Source of the DNA: Rouxiella silvae
GTDB taxonomy: Bacteria; Pseudomonadota; Gammaproteobacteria; Enterobacterales; Enterobacteriaceae
Assembly: GCF_002093625.1 (NCBI RefSeq)
Contig: NZ_MRWD01000006.1
Location: forward strand, 43,800-107,799
DNA length: 64,000 nt
Reading direction: 5' to 3'
Below, one piece after another: positions 46,969 through 59,629 of this stretch. The position numbers and the translations under genes are program-made. The notes under the pieces are model-generated. The model saw only the letters and a program-made list of their open reading frames with translations. It did not search any database and had not been told where the DNA came from. Numbering within the stretch: position 1 is the stretch's first letter; each line of letters opens with the position of its first letter.

Positions 46969-47049
46969 GCCTGAATCGGTTCAGTCTCCTGATTAAGACT
47001 TATCATAGCGTCAATCTAATTGAATCAGTCTCGCTCGGGAGAACCCACT

Positions 47050-48312
47050 ATGCGTGATAAATCAGGCTTCACAAATGCAAGTGCAGCACACATTGCTGCA
47101 ACGCCCAATCTCAATCGCACCCGCTGGATGACATTGATAGGCACCATCATCACTATGTTTGCTTTGGGATCGGTTTATACCTGGAGCCTGTTTAACGGTC
47201 AGCTTTCGGCCAAACTCGACGAGCCTATCAGCCGCGTTGCGTTCTCGTTTGGTCTGCTGAGCTTGGGACTGGCCGTGGCCTCTTCCGTCGCAGGTAAACT
47301 GCAAGAACGTTTTGGCGTGCGCAATGTAACCCTCGGTGCCGGCGTCTTAATGGCCGTAGGCTTTTTCCTGACTGCCCACTCCAACAACCTGATAATGCTC
47401 TACCTCAGCGCTGGCGTGTTGGTTGGTTTGGCGGACGGTGCCGGGTATCTGATGTCACTGTCGAACTGTGTAAAATGGTTCCCTGAGCGCAAAGGCGTGG
47501 TTTCAGCCTGCGCTATCGGCGCCTACGGATTGGGCAGCCTTGGCTTCAAGTTTATTTGCGGTTACCTGCTGAGCATCGGCACGTTGGAAAATACCTTCAT
47601 CATTTGGGGATTGCTGGCCATGACGATGATCATCATCGGCGGCCTGATGATGACAGATGCGCCGAAGCAGGAAGTTAAAATTGTGAATAATCACATCGAA
47701 CAACCGCGTGATTTCAGTCTGGCCCAAGCGATTCGCTTGCCGCAATATTGGATGCTGGCGCTGATGTTCCTGACCGCCTGCATGAGTGGCCTCTACGTCA
47801 TCGGTGTAGCAAAAGACATTGGCCAAGGCCTGGTTCATCTGAATGCGGTGACTGCTGCCAACGCCGTTACTGTCATAGCCATCGCCAACCTCAGCGGCAG
47901 ACTGGTGCTGGGCGTGCTTTCCGATAAAATAGCCCGTATTCGCGTTATCTCGATTGCGCAGGTTATTTCTCTGGTGGGTATGAGTATTCTGCTCTTCACC
48001 CATATGAATGAAGCCACCTTCTTTGCCTCCGTTGCCTGCGTTGCCTTCAGCTTTGGCGGTACGATCACCGTTTATCCGTCACTGGTCAGCGATTTCTTCG
48101 GCCTTAACAACCTGACCAAAAACTATGGGCTGCTGTATCTGGGCTTCGGTATTGGCAGCGTGCTAGGCTCACTGATAGCTTCGCTGTTTGGGGGATTTGT
48201 CGTGACCTTCAGCTTCATTACCGTGCTATTAATTATCTCACTTGCGATTTCTGCCACGATTCGCCTACCGAATAAAGAGATTCAAGAGCAGAATACGCTC
48301 CAACATGTGTAG
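47050..48312 (+). CDS. yhjX: MFS transporter YhjX (OFA family)
   Basis: 420 residues from ATG 47050 (with GGGAG), 12 predicted membrane segments. It is strongly similar to E. coli YhjX (RTRWMTLIGTIITMFALGSVYTWSLFNG; VGLADGAGYLMSLSNCVKWFPERKG). The OFA family includes oxalate/formate antiporters; E. coli YhjX is induced by pyruvate and may move pyruvate or a related acid. The upstream 437-base region holds a CRP-like site and a YpdB repeat, and a good terminator follows. Confidence 0.9.
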   Translation: MRDKSGFTNASAAHIAATPNLNRTRWMTLIGTIITMFALGSVYTWSLFNGQLSAKLDEPISRVAFSFGLLSLGLAVASSVAGKLQERFGVRNVTLGAGVLMAVGFFLTAHSNNLIMLYLSAGVLVGLADGAGYLMSLSNCVKWFPERKGVVSACAIGAYGLGSLGFKFICGYLLSIGTLENTFIIWGLLAMTMIIIGGLMMTDAPKQEVKIVNNHIEQPRDFSLAQAIRLPQYWMLALMFLTACMSGLYVIGVAKDIGQGLVHLNAVTAANAVTVIAIANLSGRLVLGVLSDKIARIRVISIAQVISLVGMSILLFTHMNEATFFASVACVAFSFGGTITVYPSLVSDFFGLNNLTKNYGLLYLGFGIGSVLGSLIASLFGGFVVTFSFITVLLIISLAISATIRLPNKEIQEQNTLQHV

Positions 48313-48343
48313 ACCGATGTTCTGACCCTTTCATGAACGGTAA

Positions 48344-48366
48344 ACGGGAGCGCTGGCTCCCGTTTT
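48344..48366 (+). terminator. Terminator after yhjX
   Basis: ACGGGAGC (48344-48351), loop GCTG, GCTCCCGT (48356-48363), then TTTTC. Confidence 0.82.
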
Positions 48367-48480
48367 CTATCGTCAGCCTTAAGCCTCTGCACACTTAAAA
48401 CCCTAATAAAAGCTTCACCTCCGCATCCGTGATGAGAGGTTCGACAGCTATTTACCTGAAGATTTTCGGACACATTTAAC

Positions 48481-48735
48481 ATGATCAGCAGTAAAAGTAT
48501 TCTAGCCGCCCTGTTACTTTCCAGCGCGGCGTTGGGCGTTCAGGCGGCAGAAATCCCTCTGAGCAGCGTGGCGCAACCTTGTGTGGAACACGCTTCGTTT
48601 AACGTCCACGCAGGCAATCACGATATGATTAACATACCAGAACAACCCGCTAATCAATCGAGCAACCACTGCCTGACGAGCTTGCAGAGTAGCAACAGTA
48701 ATAAATTATTTGGCAATAACGAACTGCTTAAATAA
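48481..48735 (+). CDS. Small exported protein of unknown function
   Basis: 84 residues with a clear signal peptide (SILAALLLSSAALGVQA-A). The mature part of about 60 residues is rich in Asn, Ser and Gln and has two cysteines (QPCVEH and NHCLTS) that may pair. The ribosome binding site is weak. I do not recognise the family; codon use and signal peptide suggest a real gene. It lies alone between yhjX and sdaC. Confidence 0.55.
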   Translation: MISSKSILAALLLSSAALGVQAAEIPLSSVAQPCVEHASFNVHAGNHDMINIPEQPANQSSNHCLTSLQSSNSNKLFGNNELLK

Positions 48736-49039
48736 TAAACTCACTCTCGTTATCAATCTGAATCAGCCGATATTTTGAGCGGTTGATTCAGCGTACTTAC
48801 CGATTAATTCCGCCTTTCTGTCTACCTATTCTGACCCGCCTATACTTTTTTTACGATAACTTTCCCCATGCAATTCCGCGTCTTAATTTAAGAAAAATAA
48901 GGTTTATGCTATTCTAATCTGAATATTTTCAGCACCCTGCATGGCAAAAGAAATGGCGTCTTCGTTAATAAATCCTTATATCACCACTTCTGTAGTTTAT
49001 TTATCGTACAAGTACGAAAAACTCCATATATTAATCTTT

Positions 49040-49057
49040 AGGTGATCCAAATCACGG
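49040..49057 (+). promoter_or_regulatory. CRP-like site upstream of sdaC
   Basis: GTGA-TCCAAA-TCAC (49042-49055) is an exact GTGA-N6-TCAC core. The 450-base region 48736-49184 shows no gene. E. coli sdaCB is CRP-activated, so the site is expected. Confidence 0.65.
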
Positions 49058-49184
49058 ACATTCCTACTTCTCATGAGTACCATCACGCCATCCAAAATAT
49101 GTCCCTTCCCAGGCGACATTTTTTAATATTGTGACCTAGTCTCTCTCTATTTGAGATGACTTAAATTTGTTCACCAGAGGTTTT

Positions 49185-50477
49185 ATGAGTAATTCTCAAG
49201 TTGATATTCTTGCAACAGAAAGCGCTGAAAAAACGGGTGCATGGCGTAAAACTGATACCATGTGGATGCTGGGCCTGTATGGCACGGCCATTGGCGCCGG
49301 GGTATTATTCCTGCCGATAAACGCAGGCATTGGCGGTCTTATCCCACTGATCATCATGGTTATTCTTGCCTTCCCCATGACCTTCTTTGCTCACCGAGGT
49401 TTAACCCGCTTTGTTCTTTCTGGCAAGAATGCCGGTCAGGATATTACTGAAGTCGTTGAAGAACATTTTGGGATTTCGGCAGGCAAGCTCATCACGCTAC
49501 TCTATTTCTTTGCTATTTATCCTATCTTATTGGTTTATAGCGTGGCGATTACCAATACTGTCGAAAGTTTCATCACTCACCAAATGCACATGAATGCCCC
49601 GCCAAGGGCCCTATTAGCACTGATATTAATTCTGGGCCTGATGACATTGGTTCACTTTGGTGAACACCTAATTGTTAAGGCAATGAGTATTCTTGTTTAT
49701 CCATTTGTTATTGTTTTAATGGCGTTGTCGCTTTACCTTATTCCGCATTGGAATGCTTCTATTTTCGACCATGCCTCAGCAACAACTAACGGTGTGGGAA
49801 AAGGGATGTTAATGACGCTGTGGCTGGTTATTCCAGTGATGGTTTTCTCCTTTAACCACTCGCCGATTATTTCCTCATTTGCCGTTGCAAAACGTCAGGA
49901 ATATGGTGATGAAGCCGAGAAGAAATGTTCTAAGATCCTGACCTTTAGTACATTGATGATGGTAGTGACCGTCATGTTCTTCGTGTTCAGCTGCGTATTC
50001 AGCCTTTCTCCCGCGGACCTGATGGAAGCCAAACAGCAAAACATCTCGATTCTTTCCTACCTTGCCAACCATTTCCAAACGCCGATTATCGCCTACATCG
50101 CTCCGGTTATTGCCTTTATTGCCATTACAAAATCATTCCTCGGCCACTATCTTGGCGCGCGTGAAGGGTTTAATGGCCTAGTAACCAAATCGCTGCGCAG
50201 CCGCGGTAAAACTATCAGTCTGGTGAAAATGAATCGCGTAACGGCCGTGTTCATGCTGCTGACGACGTGGGCAATTGCCACCTGGAATCCAAGCATTTTG
50301 GGCATGATTGAAACGCTGGGTGGCCCAATTATTGCCATGCTGCTGTTCCTGATGCCGATGTACGCTATTCGTAAAGTGCCCGCAATGAGAAAGTATGGCG
50401 GTCATATCAGCAATGTTTTTGTGGTGCTGGTCGGTTTGGTTGCTATGTCTGCGATTGTTTATAGCCTGGTAGGTTAA
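49185..50477 (+). CDS. sdaC: Serine/proton symporter SdaC
   Basis: 430 residues from ATG 49185 (E. coli 429), about 11 membrane helices of the HAAAP amino-acid transporter family. Diagnostic stretches include MLGLYGTAIGAGVLFLPINAG and FSFNHSPIISSFAVAKR. Imports L-serine with protons for catabolism. The 18-base extension upstream lacks a ribosome binding site; CAGAGG precedes the chosen start. It is followed 41 bases later by the serine deaminase gene, as in the E. coli sdaCB operon. Confidence 0.94.
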   Translation: MSNSQVDILATESAEKTGAWRKTDTMWMLGLYGTAIGAGVLFLPINAGIGGLIPLIIMVILAFPMTFFAHRGLTRFVLSGKNAGQDITEVVEEHFGISAGKLITLLYFFAIYPILLVYSVAITNTVESFITHQMHMNAPPRALLALILILGLMTLVHFGEHLIVKAMSILVYPFVIVLMALSLYLIPHWNASIFDHASATTNGVGKGMLMTLWLVIPVMVFSFNHSPIISSFAVAKRQEYGDEAEKKCSKILTFSTLMMVVTVMFFVFSCVFSLSPADLMEAKQQNISILSYLANHFQTPIIAYIAPVIAFIAITKSFLGHYLGAREGFNGLVTKSLRSRGKTISLVKMNRVTAVFMLLTTWAIATWNPSILGMIETLGGPIIAMLLFLMPMYAIRKVPAMRKYGGHISNVFVVLVGLVAMSAIVYSLVG

Positions 50478-50518
50478 TTCATGATCCGTTTATAAACAGT
50501 TCGGCCAAGGGGCCAATG

Positions 50519-51886
50519 ATGATCAGCGTATTCGACATTTTTAAGATTGGTATCGGGCCTTCAAGCTCGCATACCGTAGGTCCGATGAAAGCAGGGAAGG
50601 CGTTTATCGATGAGCTGGCTTCGAGCGGTTTGCTCGAGTCAACAACGCGTCTCCAGGTTGACGTCTATGGCTCCTTGTCACTGACCGGTAAAGGACATCA
50701 CACCGATATCGCCATTATTATGGGTTTGGCCGGCAATAAGCCTGACACCGTAGATATTGACGCCATCAAGCCTTTTATCGCTCAGGTACAACAGAGCGGT
50801 CGCCTACCTCTCGCCAGCGTGGGTAAAGAGGTAGACTTTCCGTTGCCGGACGGCCTGCGCTTTCATGACAGCAATTTACCCCGTCATGAAAACGGCATGA
50901 CCATTTGCGCCTTTAACCACGATGCGCTGCTGCTCACGCAGACTTACTATTCCATTGGCGGTGGATTTGTGGTTACCGATGCCGAGTTTGGCGTTACGCA
51001 ATCCAATGCGCCGTGTGTGCCCTATCCGTTCAATTCCGCCGCCGATTTGCAGAGCCACTGCGATGAGTCAGGGCTGTCACTTTCGAGCGTGATGATGAAA
51101 AATGAGCTGGCGTTGAATGATAAAGCGACCATTGATGCTCATTTTGCGGCTATTTGGCAGGTGATGAGTGAAGGTATCGAGCGCGGGATCCACACCGAGG
51201 GCCTGCTTCCGGGTCCAATGAAGGTCAGAAGACGTGCGGCCGCGCTGCGAAACATTTTAGTGACGCAGGGCAAAAACAGCATCGATCCGATGGGCGTCGT
51301 TGACTGGATAAACATGTACGCGATGGCAGTAAACGAAGAAAATGCGGCCGGGGGTCGCGTAGTCACAGCCCCGACCAACGGCGCATGCGGCATTATTCCT
51401 GCCGTATTAATGTATTACGATCAGTTTATTCGACCGCTGAGTACCGATGCTAGCGCACGCTTCTTCCTTGCCGCCGGAGCCGTTGGCGCATTGTTCAAGA
51501 TGAATGCCTCAATTTCTGGCGCCGAGGTAGGCTGCCAAGGAGAAGTTGGCGTTGCGTGTTCAATGGCGGCGGCGGGTCTGACTGAACTGCTGGGCGGTAA
51601 TACTGTTCAGGTGTTTATCGCGGCGGAAATTGCCATGGAGCATCATCTGGGACTGACCTGTGACCCGGTTGCGGGTCAGGTTCAGGTTCCCTGCATCGAG
51701 CGCAACGCCATTTCTTCAGTAAAGGCGGTCAATGCCTCACGAATGGCGCTGCGACGCACCTGCAAACCGCAGGTTTGTCTCGATCAGGTCATTGAAACAA
51801 TGTATGAGACTGGCAAAGATATGAATGCTAAATACCGCGAAACGTCCTTAGGCGGACTGGCATTGAAAATCCTTCCCTGCCACTGA
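50519..51886 (+). CDS. sdaB: L-serine ammonia-lyase (Fe-S type)
   Basis: 455-residue [4Fe-4S] L-serine dehydratase making pyruvate and ammonia. Cluster cysteines are seen in GCQGEVG and LTCDPVAGQVQVPC, and the N-terminal GIGPSSSHTVGPMKAGKAF and C-terminal ETMYETGKDMNAKYRETS are intact. ATG 50519 gives the standard MISVFDIFK start; an ATG one codon earlier is possible. It is called sdaB from its partner sdaC, although sequence alone does not exclude sdaA. Its oxygen-labile cluster needs an assembly system. Confidence 0.94.
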   Translation: MISVFDIFKIGIGPSSSHTVGPMKAGKAFIDELASSGLLESTTRLQVDVYGSLSLTGKGHHTDIAIIMGLAGNKPDTVDIDAIKPFIAQVQQSGRLPLASVGKEVDFPLPDGLRFHDSNLPRHENGMTICAFNHDALLLTQTYYSIGGGFVVTDAEFGVTQSNAPCVPYPFNSAADLQSHCDESGLSLSSVMMKNELALNDKATIDAHFAAIWQVMSEGIERGIHTEGLLPGPMKVRRRAAALRNILVTQGKNSIDPMGVVDWINMYAMAVNEENAAGGRVVTAPTNGACGIIPAVLMYYDQFIRPLSTDASARFFLAAGAVGALFKMNASISGAEVGCQGEVGVACSMAAAGLTELLGGNTVQVFIAAEIAMEHHLGLTCDPVAGQVQVPCIERNAISSVKAVNASRMALRRTCKPQVCLDQVIETMYETGKDMNAKYRETSLGGLALKILPCH

Positions 51887-51901
51887 TTTGCATCGCTAAA
51901 C

Positions 51902-51939
51902 AGTATAAAGGCTTACCTTGAAAAGTAAGCCTTTATACT
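51902..51939 (+). terminator. Terminator of sdaCB
   Basis: A perfect 15-base stem (AGTATAAAGGCTTAC with GTAAGCCTTTATACT) and an 8-base loop lie 16 bases after the sdaB stop. The T-tract after it is weak (TTTCC). Confidence 0.65.
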
Positions 51940-52028
51940 TTCCGTCGTATCAATGCAACGCTTTACATATCGATTCTTAACCTTACTGGACGATGACAAA
52001 ACCATACATTGGGTTTGGTATCTTAAAT

Positions 52029-52134
52029 CCATCGAGAGAAAGTGATGTCCCTGTGTAAATCTGTAGAAACCCTGTTGTGTAGAAACCCTGTAGTACCCCT
52101 GTTATTTTGCCCGCTCCCAAGCGGGCTTTTTTTT
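52029..52134 (+). ncRNA. Candidate small RNA ending in a strong terminator
   Basis: GCCCGC (52109-52114) and GCGGGC (52121-52126) form a stem followed by eight Ts, a strong intrinsic terminator with no gene just upstream. Before it TGTAGAAACCCTGT is repeated at 52062-52075 and 52078-52091, and the U-rich stretch before the stem is typical of Hfq-binding 3' ends. An extended -10 (TGGTATCTT) lies near 52014-52022 with only a poor -35. No known sRNA is recognised. Confidence 0.35.
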
Positions 52135-52191
52135 GCCTATTTTTTAAGGCTTTCGTCATCCTACTTAAGTTTGCCGAACGATAAACGGCAT

Positions 52192-52218
52192 AAAGCCCTG
52201 CTGTTTAAGCAGGGCTTT
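52192..52218. terminator. 11-base hairpin, possible terminator
   Basis: AAAGCCCTGCT (52192-52202) pairs perfectly with AGCAGGGCTTT (52208-52218) across 5 bases. U-tracts are short on both strands. Possible end signal for the minus-strand bgl operon or for a transcript from the left. Confidence 0.45.
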
Positions 52219-52404
52219 ATGTTTCATCCCCTTTCCCGGCGCTTATCTCCGGCACTCGTTTAAAACGGCGTTAGCTCTGCAAGGGGATATTTCTGATAAT
52301 ACGCCTTTGACCAAATAAGATTTAACAATTCCTGCTCTGCTTTTCGTCACCCTTGATGCGTGACTGGCGCGATTTTTCTCCACGCAAACAGTAGCCCCTC
52401 TCCG

Positions 52405-52887
52405 CTAGCTGTTGAGTAATTTTCTCACCGAAATACCGGCTGCCAGCACCGGATTAATAATCGGCAGAGTAGTGTGAGGCGCAACCAGCGCAGCAACGTC
52501 CGTAGTCGCCATGCCTGTACAGGCAAGTGCAATGACCTTTGCCCCCTCTTTTTCACAGGCTAAAACGGCTTCAATAATCGCTGCTTTTCCCGCTTCAGTA
52601 TGAAGTTCATGGGTACAGTTCACCCCATTTGGCTGTCGGTAGGTGCGGAGTTTGTCGTGCAGCATTTCATAAATTATTTCGGGCGCGCACGGTTCAATAC
52701 CGACAACGCCAACGCTGTGGCTGAAGGTGAGCGCTTGCTCACAGCAAGACATGATGCGCGTAAACGCATGACTCAACGCGCTGTATGAATCATAACCTAA
52801 AGTCTGTTCGAGGGAAGGCATACGCAGATTTTCAGTGCGCATAGGTAGGCAGGGTGTCGCGGTACAAAAGTTATGTGAGAAACTCAT
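52405..52887 (-). pseudogene. Truncated Asp/Glu racemase-family gene
   Basis: The open frame gives up to 160 residues containing the C-terminal half of the aspartate/glutamate/hydantoin racemase fold: GVVGIEPCAPEIIYEM, a region of VIALACTGMATTDVAALV with the second active-site cysteine, and PIINPVLAAGI. The family is about 220-250 residues and needs an N-terminal half with the first active-site cysteine, for which no coding sequence exists upstream: bglA ends only 37 bases away. It is probably a remnant, though expression of a short protein cannot be excluded. Confidence 0.5.
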
Positions 52888-52924
52888 CGGCGTTATATTC
52901 GTCGCCGATGAGCAGTGGGTAGAT

Positions 52925-56272
<3,348 letters not shown>

Positions 56273-56292
56273 TCACCGATGGAATTCAGGCC

Positions 56293-56383
56293 AAAAAAAA
56301 ACCTAAACCGATGCCCTGTTACTCGCCCAAAAGGCGATAACAAAAAATCGGTTTAGGTTTTGCCTGCTTTCCAGTAACAATCC
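56293..56383 (-). promoter_or_regulatory. RAT element and attenuator between bglG and bglF
   Basis: Minus strand: GGATTGTTACTGGAAAGCAG plus GCAAAACC (56356-56383) is a BglG/LicT-type ribonucleic antiterminator. Its 3' end overlaps the left arm of a terminator whose 14-base stem (ATCGGTTTAGGTTT and complement, 56299-56312 with 56347-56360) is followed by a run of Ts. Active antiterminator would open bglF and hydrolase expression. Confidence 0.85.
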
Positions 56384-56471
56384 TAAATTTCAGAAGCAGC
56401 ATGCCCTTTGAGACGCGTTTACTCAAGGCGGCAAATCTTTAACGTTCTGGTTTTGTGAACAGGATCCCGAA

Positions 56472-57389
<918 letters not shown>

Positions 57390-57483
57390 TTATTATTCTT
57401 GTAAACCGTGGGAAAAAGCGAGCACTCGTTTCTTATTGCGTAAAATTGGGGTAGGGTTTGCGTGTTTTAAACAGGAGGCTGAA

Positions 57484-57753
57484 ATGAGCGATGAAAATTT
57501 AATCCAAAGAATTGATCAACTGGAACGCGTTAACCGCGAACTTCTGGTTCAAGTATCGGCAATGCGCATTTTGTTCGGCAGCGTCGGCAATACCATGAAT
57601 ACAAAGTTTGAAAATAGCTTTACGTCGGGTGTGAAAACCTTCGTTGAGCGCGAGAAAGATGCGCTGAACGCGAGCGAAATCGAAGATGCATCGAAGAAAT
57701 TCCGTACTGACGTGCTGAACTGCGTCTCTTCCCTGCTGCCGACCGTGCTGTAA
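57484..57753 (+). CDS. Small coiled-coil-like protein of unknown function
   Basis: 89 residues from ATG 57484, preceded by a near-perfect AGGAGGCTGAA. The N-terminal ~35 residues form a heptad-like amphipathic helix (ENLIQRIDQLERVNRELLVQV), then a Lys/Glu-rich helical part (KTFVEREKDALNASEIEDASKKF). No signal peptide or membrane segment. The family is not recognised. The open frame upstream overlaps bglG and is not plausible. It converges with the DUF1615 gene. Confidence 0.75.
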   Translation: MSDENLIQRIDQLERVNRELLVQVSAMRILFGSVGNTMNTKFENSFTSGVKTFVEREKDALNASEIEDASKKFRTDVLNCVSSLLPTVL

Positions 57754-57766
57754 GGTCCTTTCAAAT

Positions 57767-57790
57767 CCCTGCAGCACGCTGACTGCAGGG
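57767..57790. terminator. Hairpin between convergent genes
   Basis: CCCTGCAG (57767-57774) pairs perfectly with CTGCAGGG (57783-57790). U-tracts are short on both strands; placed between two convergent gene ends. Confidence 0.55.
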
Positions 57791-57802
57791 AAATTACTGG
57801 TC

Positions 57803-58945
57803 TTACTTAGCCATACAGCGCTGCCGGCGCTCGTCAACCCGTTGAGCAAACCACGCGGTGGTCAGCTTGCGGGTAATTTTCGGGCTGTTAAGTTCTATAC
57901 CCGGCAGCATCTCTCGCGCAACGGGTTTACCGGCCGTTTTATCAGCCAAAGCAAACACCAACTGCCAGGTCGGCGTTTTCTCGAAATCTATCGACTCCCC
58001 CTGCTTTAAATCGCGTGAAATATTCGAGTCGCTGAGATCGAGCTTTTTCCCCAACCTGCGAACCGCCATTTCTGTCTTGCCGGGCTTGTCGCTGTAGCTC
58101 ACCACGTCACCATCCAACGCCAAACGCACACCGGTTAAACGACTCACCGCCTGCTGGAATGCGGCGTTTCTGCTGGCGTAGAACCCTGCGTTGTAGTCGG
58201 CAAATCGATAAAGGGTTTGGCTGTAGTGGGTCGGATAGCCAAGAAGATGCGCAATACCAAAATAGACCCCGCCGCGGCGGCTGAAGACTTCTCGTCGAAT
58301 GCTGCCGTCTATGGGATAGGGATAGCCTTTGGCTTTTGACTCGGCAAAGGCGATGCTGACCTGCATCGGGCCGCCGGTATGCACTGGATTGAGATTGCCA
58401 AACAGTTTTTGTCCCATCGGAACCATGCCGATAAAGTCATCGAAAATGGCACTCAGCTCTTTTTCACTGCGTACGTTGTCTAGGCGCTCGCTGTAGGACT
58501 TGCCGTTGGGTGAATTAATTTTTAACGCAGTGTGAACCAAAAAAGCCGGAATATGCACCTCGCCAGCGCGGCGGTCTATTTCCTTCCAGGCAATTTTTCC
58601 CAGCCCCGGTACCGGGGCATTGGCATTAAAATTTGATTCCTGCTCGGTGACCGCCAAAACGGCGCAGATGTTATCTTTCGAAGGATCAATTTTTTGCGTG
58701 GTAAAAGCGGTGTTAATATCTTTGGCCCACCCCTGCTTGTCCGCCACGTTGGCAGGCATCAGACTGACAATGTCCGCACGCACCTGCTCTGGATGCTTAC
58801 CATTTTCAGTCGTTTTTTGCGAACTGCACCCCGCGAGCAGCAATAATAGGGCCATGCCAAGTAGCGGAAAAATCGGCAGTTTCAGGCGATTTTCCCGAAA
58901 CATATTGGGGCTAATTAATTGAATAGTGGCAGTATTAAGCGTCAT
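57803..58945 (-). CDS. DUF1615 lipoprotein
   Basis: 380 residues from ATG 58945 (AGGGATCTG upstream); ATG 58903 is an alternative. A long N-region leads to a lipobox (LLLLLAGC) with Ser after the cysteine. The mature domain matches DUF1615: CAVLAVTEQESNFNANAPVPGLGKIAWKEI region and GPMQVSIAFAE resemble lysozyme-like lytic transglycosylases with a possible catalytic Glu in EQESNF (inference). It follows qnr by 26 bases on the same strand and may be cotranscribed. Confidence 0.82.
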   Translation of the reverse strand: MTLNTATIQLISPNMFRENRLKLPIFPLLGMALLLLLAGCSSQKTTENGKHPEQVRADIVSLMPANVADKQGWAKDINTAFTTQKIDPSKDNICAVLAVTEQESNFNANAPVPGLGKIAWKEIDRRAGEVHIPAFLVHTALKINSPNGKSYSERLDNVRSEKELSAIFDDFIGMVPMGQKLFGNLNPVHTGGPMQVSIAFAESKAKGYPYPIDGSIRREVFSRRGGVYFGIAHLLGYPTHYSQTLYRFADYNAGFYASRNAAFQQAVSRLTGVRLALDGDVVSYSDKPGKTEMAVRRLGKKLDLSDSNISRDLKQGESIDFEKTPTWQLVFALADKTAGKPVAREMLPGIELNSPKITRKLTTAWFAQRVDERRQRCMAK

Positions 58946-58971
58946 CAGATCCCTGAATAATCTTTTAAATT

Positions 58972-59628
58972 TTAAACTGAGCCTACCACAATCAGACCAA
59001 TCCGTTCTAATAGCTGTGACTGTTGCCAAATATCAATTTTGACGCCTTCGAGGTTAACCCGCCGTATATTTAAGTCACCCAGTTCAGAATTTGTAATATC
59101 ACAGTGAGTGAAGTCAGCCGTGGCCCAGTCTATTTGGTGGAACTCCCCGCCCGAAAGATCCGAACCGCTGAAATTGGCCCCCAAAAGATTTGCACCGGTC
59201 CAGCGGTTCTCCCACAGTTCACACTTCTCCAACACCACTTTCTGAAAGTTGGCATAGCTAAAATTATTTTTGGTCATATAGGCGCGGCAAAAATAAGAGC
59301 GGCTGGTGATCATATTCATAAAACTGGCGCCGCGAAAATCGGCTCCAGATGCCTTAGATTCACGAATTTCACAGCCAATGGCGTCAATGTGCTTAAAATT
59401 AGCCATGGTGAGATCACAGCGGATAAAACTGCTTTCACGCAGCTGAGCGCGTTCAAATCGGCAGCCGAGCTGCTGGCTTTCATCGTAAAAACTACAGTCA
59501 GTAAATGCGGTTTCAGCCAAATCTGCACCGGTAAAATCGCAGCGGATAAAACGGCAGTTTTGAAGTTTTTCACCGCAAAAAGTCGCATCGTCTATACGCA
59601 TGTCGCTGTAGGTTTTATTTTCGATCAT
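58972..59628 (-). CDS. qnr: Qnr-family pentapeptide repeat protein
   Basis: 218 residues made almost entirely of A(D/N)LXX-type pentapeptide repeats, the length of Qnr proteins. It is clearly closest to the QnrB/QnrE branch: DFRGASFMNMITSR, VVLEKCELWENRW, SGSDLSGGEF and THCDITNSELGDL are conserved, as is the loop glycine in SQQLGC. Qnr proteins bind DNA gyrase and topoisomerase IV and protect them from quinolones. The ATG lies 1 base after the stop of the kinase gene. I see no CTGT-N8-ACAG LexA box, which precedes qnrB elsewhere. Confidence 0.9.
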   Translation of the reverse strand: MIENKTYSDMRIDDATFCGEKLQNCRFIRCDFTGADLAETAFTDCSFYDESQQLGCRFERAQLRESSFIRCDLTMANFKHIDAIGCEIRESKASGADFRGASFMNMITSRSYFCRAYMTKNNFSYANFQKVVLEKCELWENRWTGANLLGANFSGSDLSGGEFHQIDWATADFTHCDITNSELGDLNIRRVNLEGVKIDIWQQSQLLERIGLIVVGSV

Positions 59629-59629
59629 C

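Noticed and set aside
52042..52263. 73-codon plus-strand frame after sdaB
   Set aside because: It runs across a strong terminator and two hairpins, so it is very unlikely to be translated; the stretch is better read as a non-coding RNA candidate.
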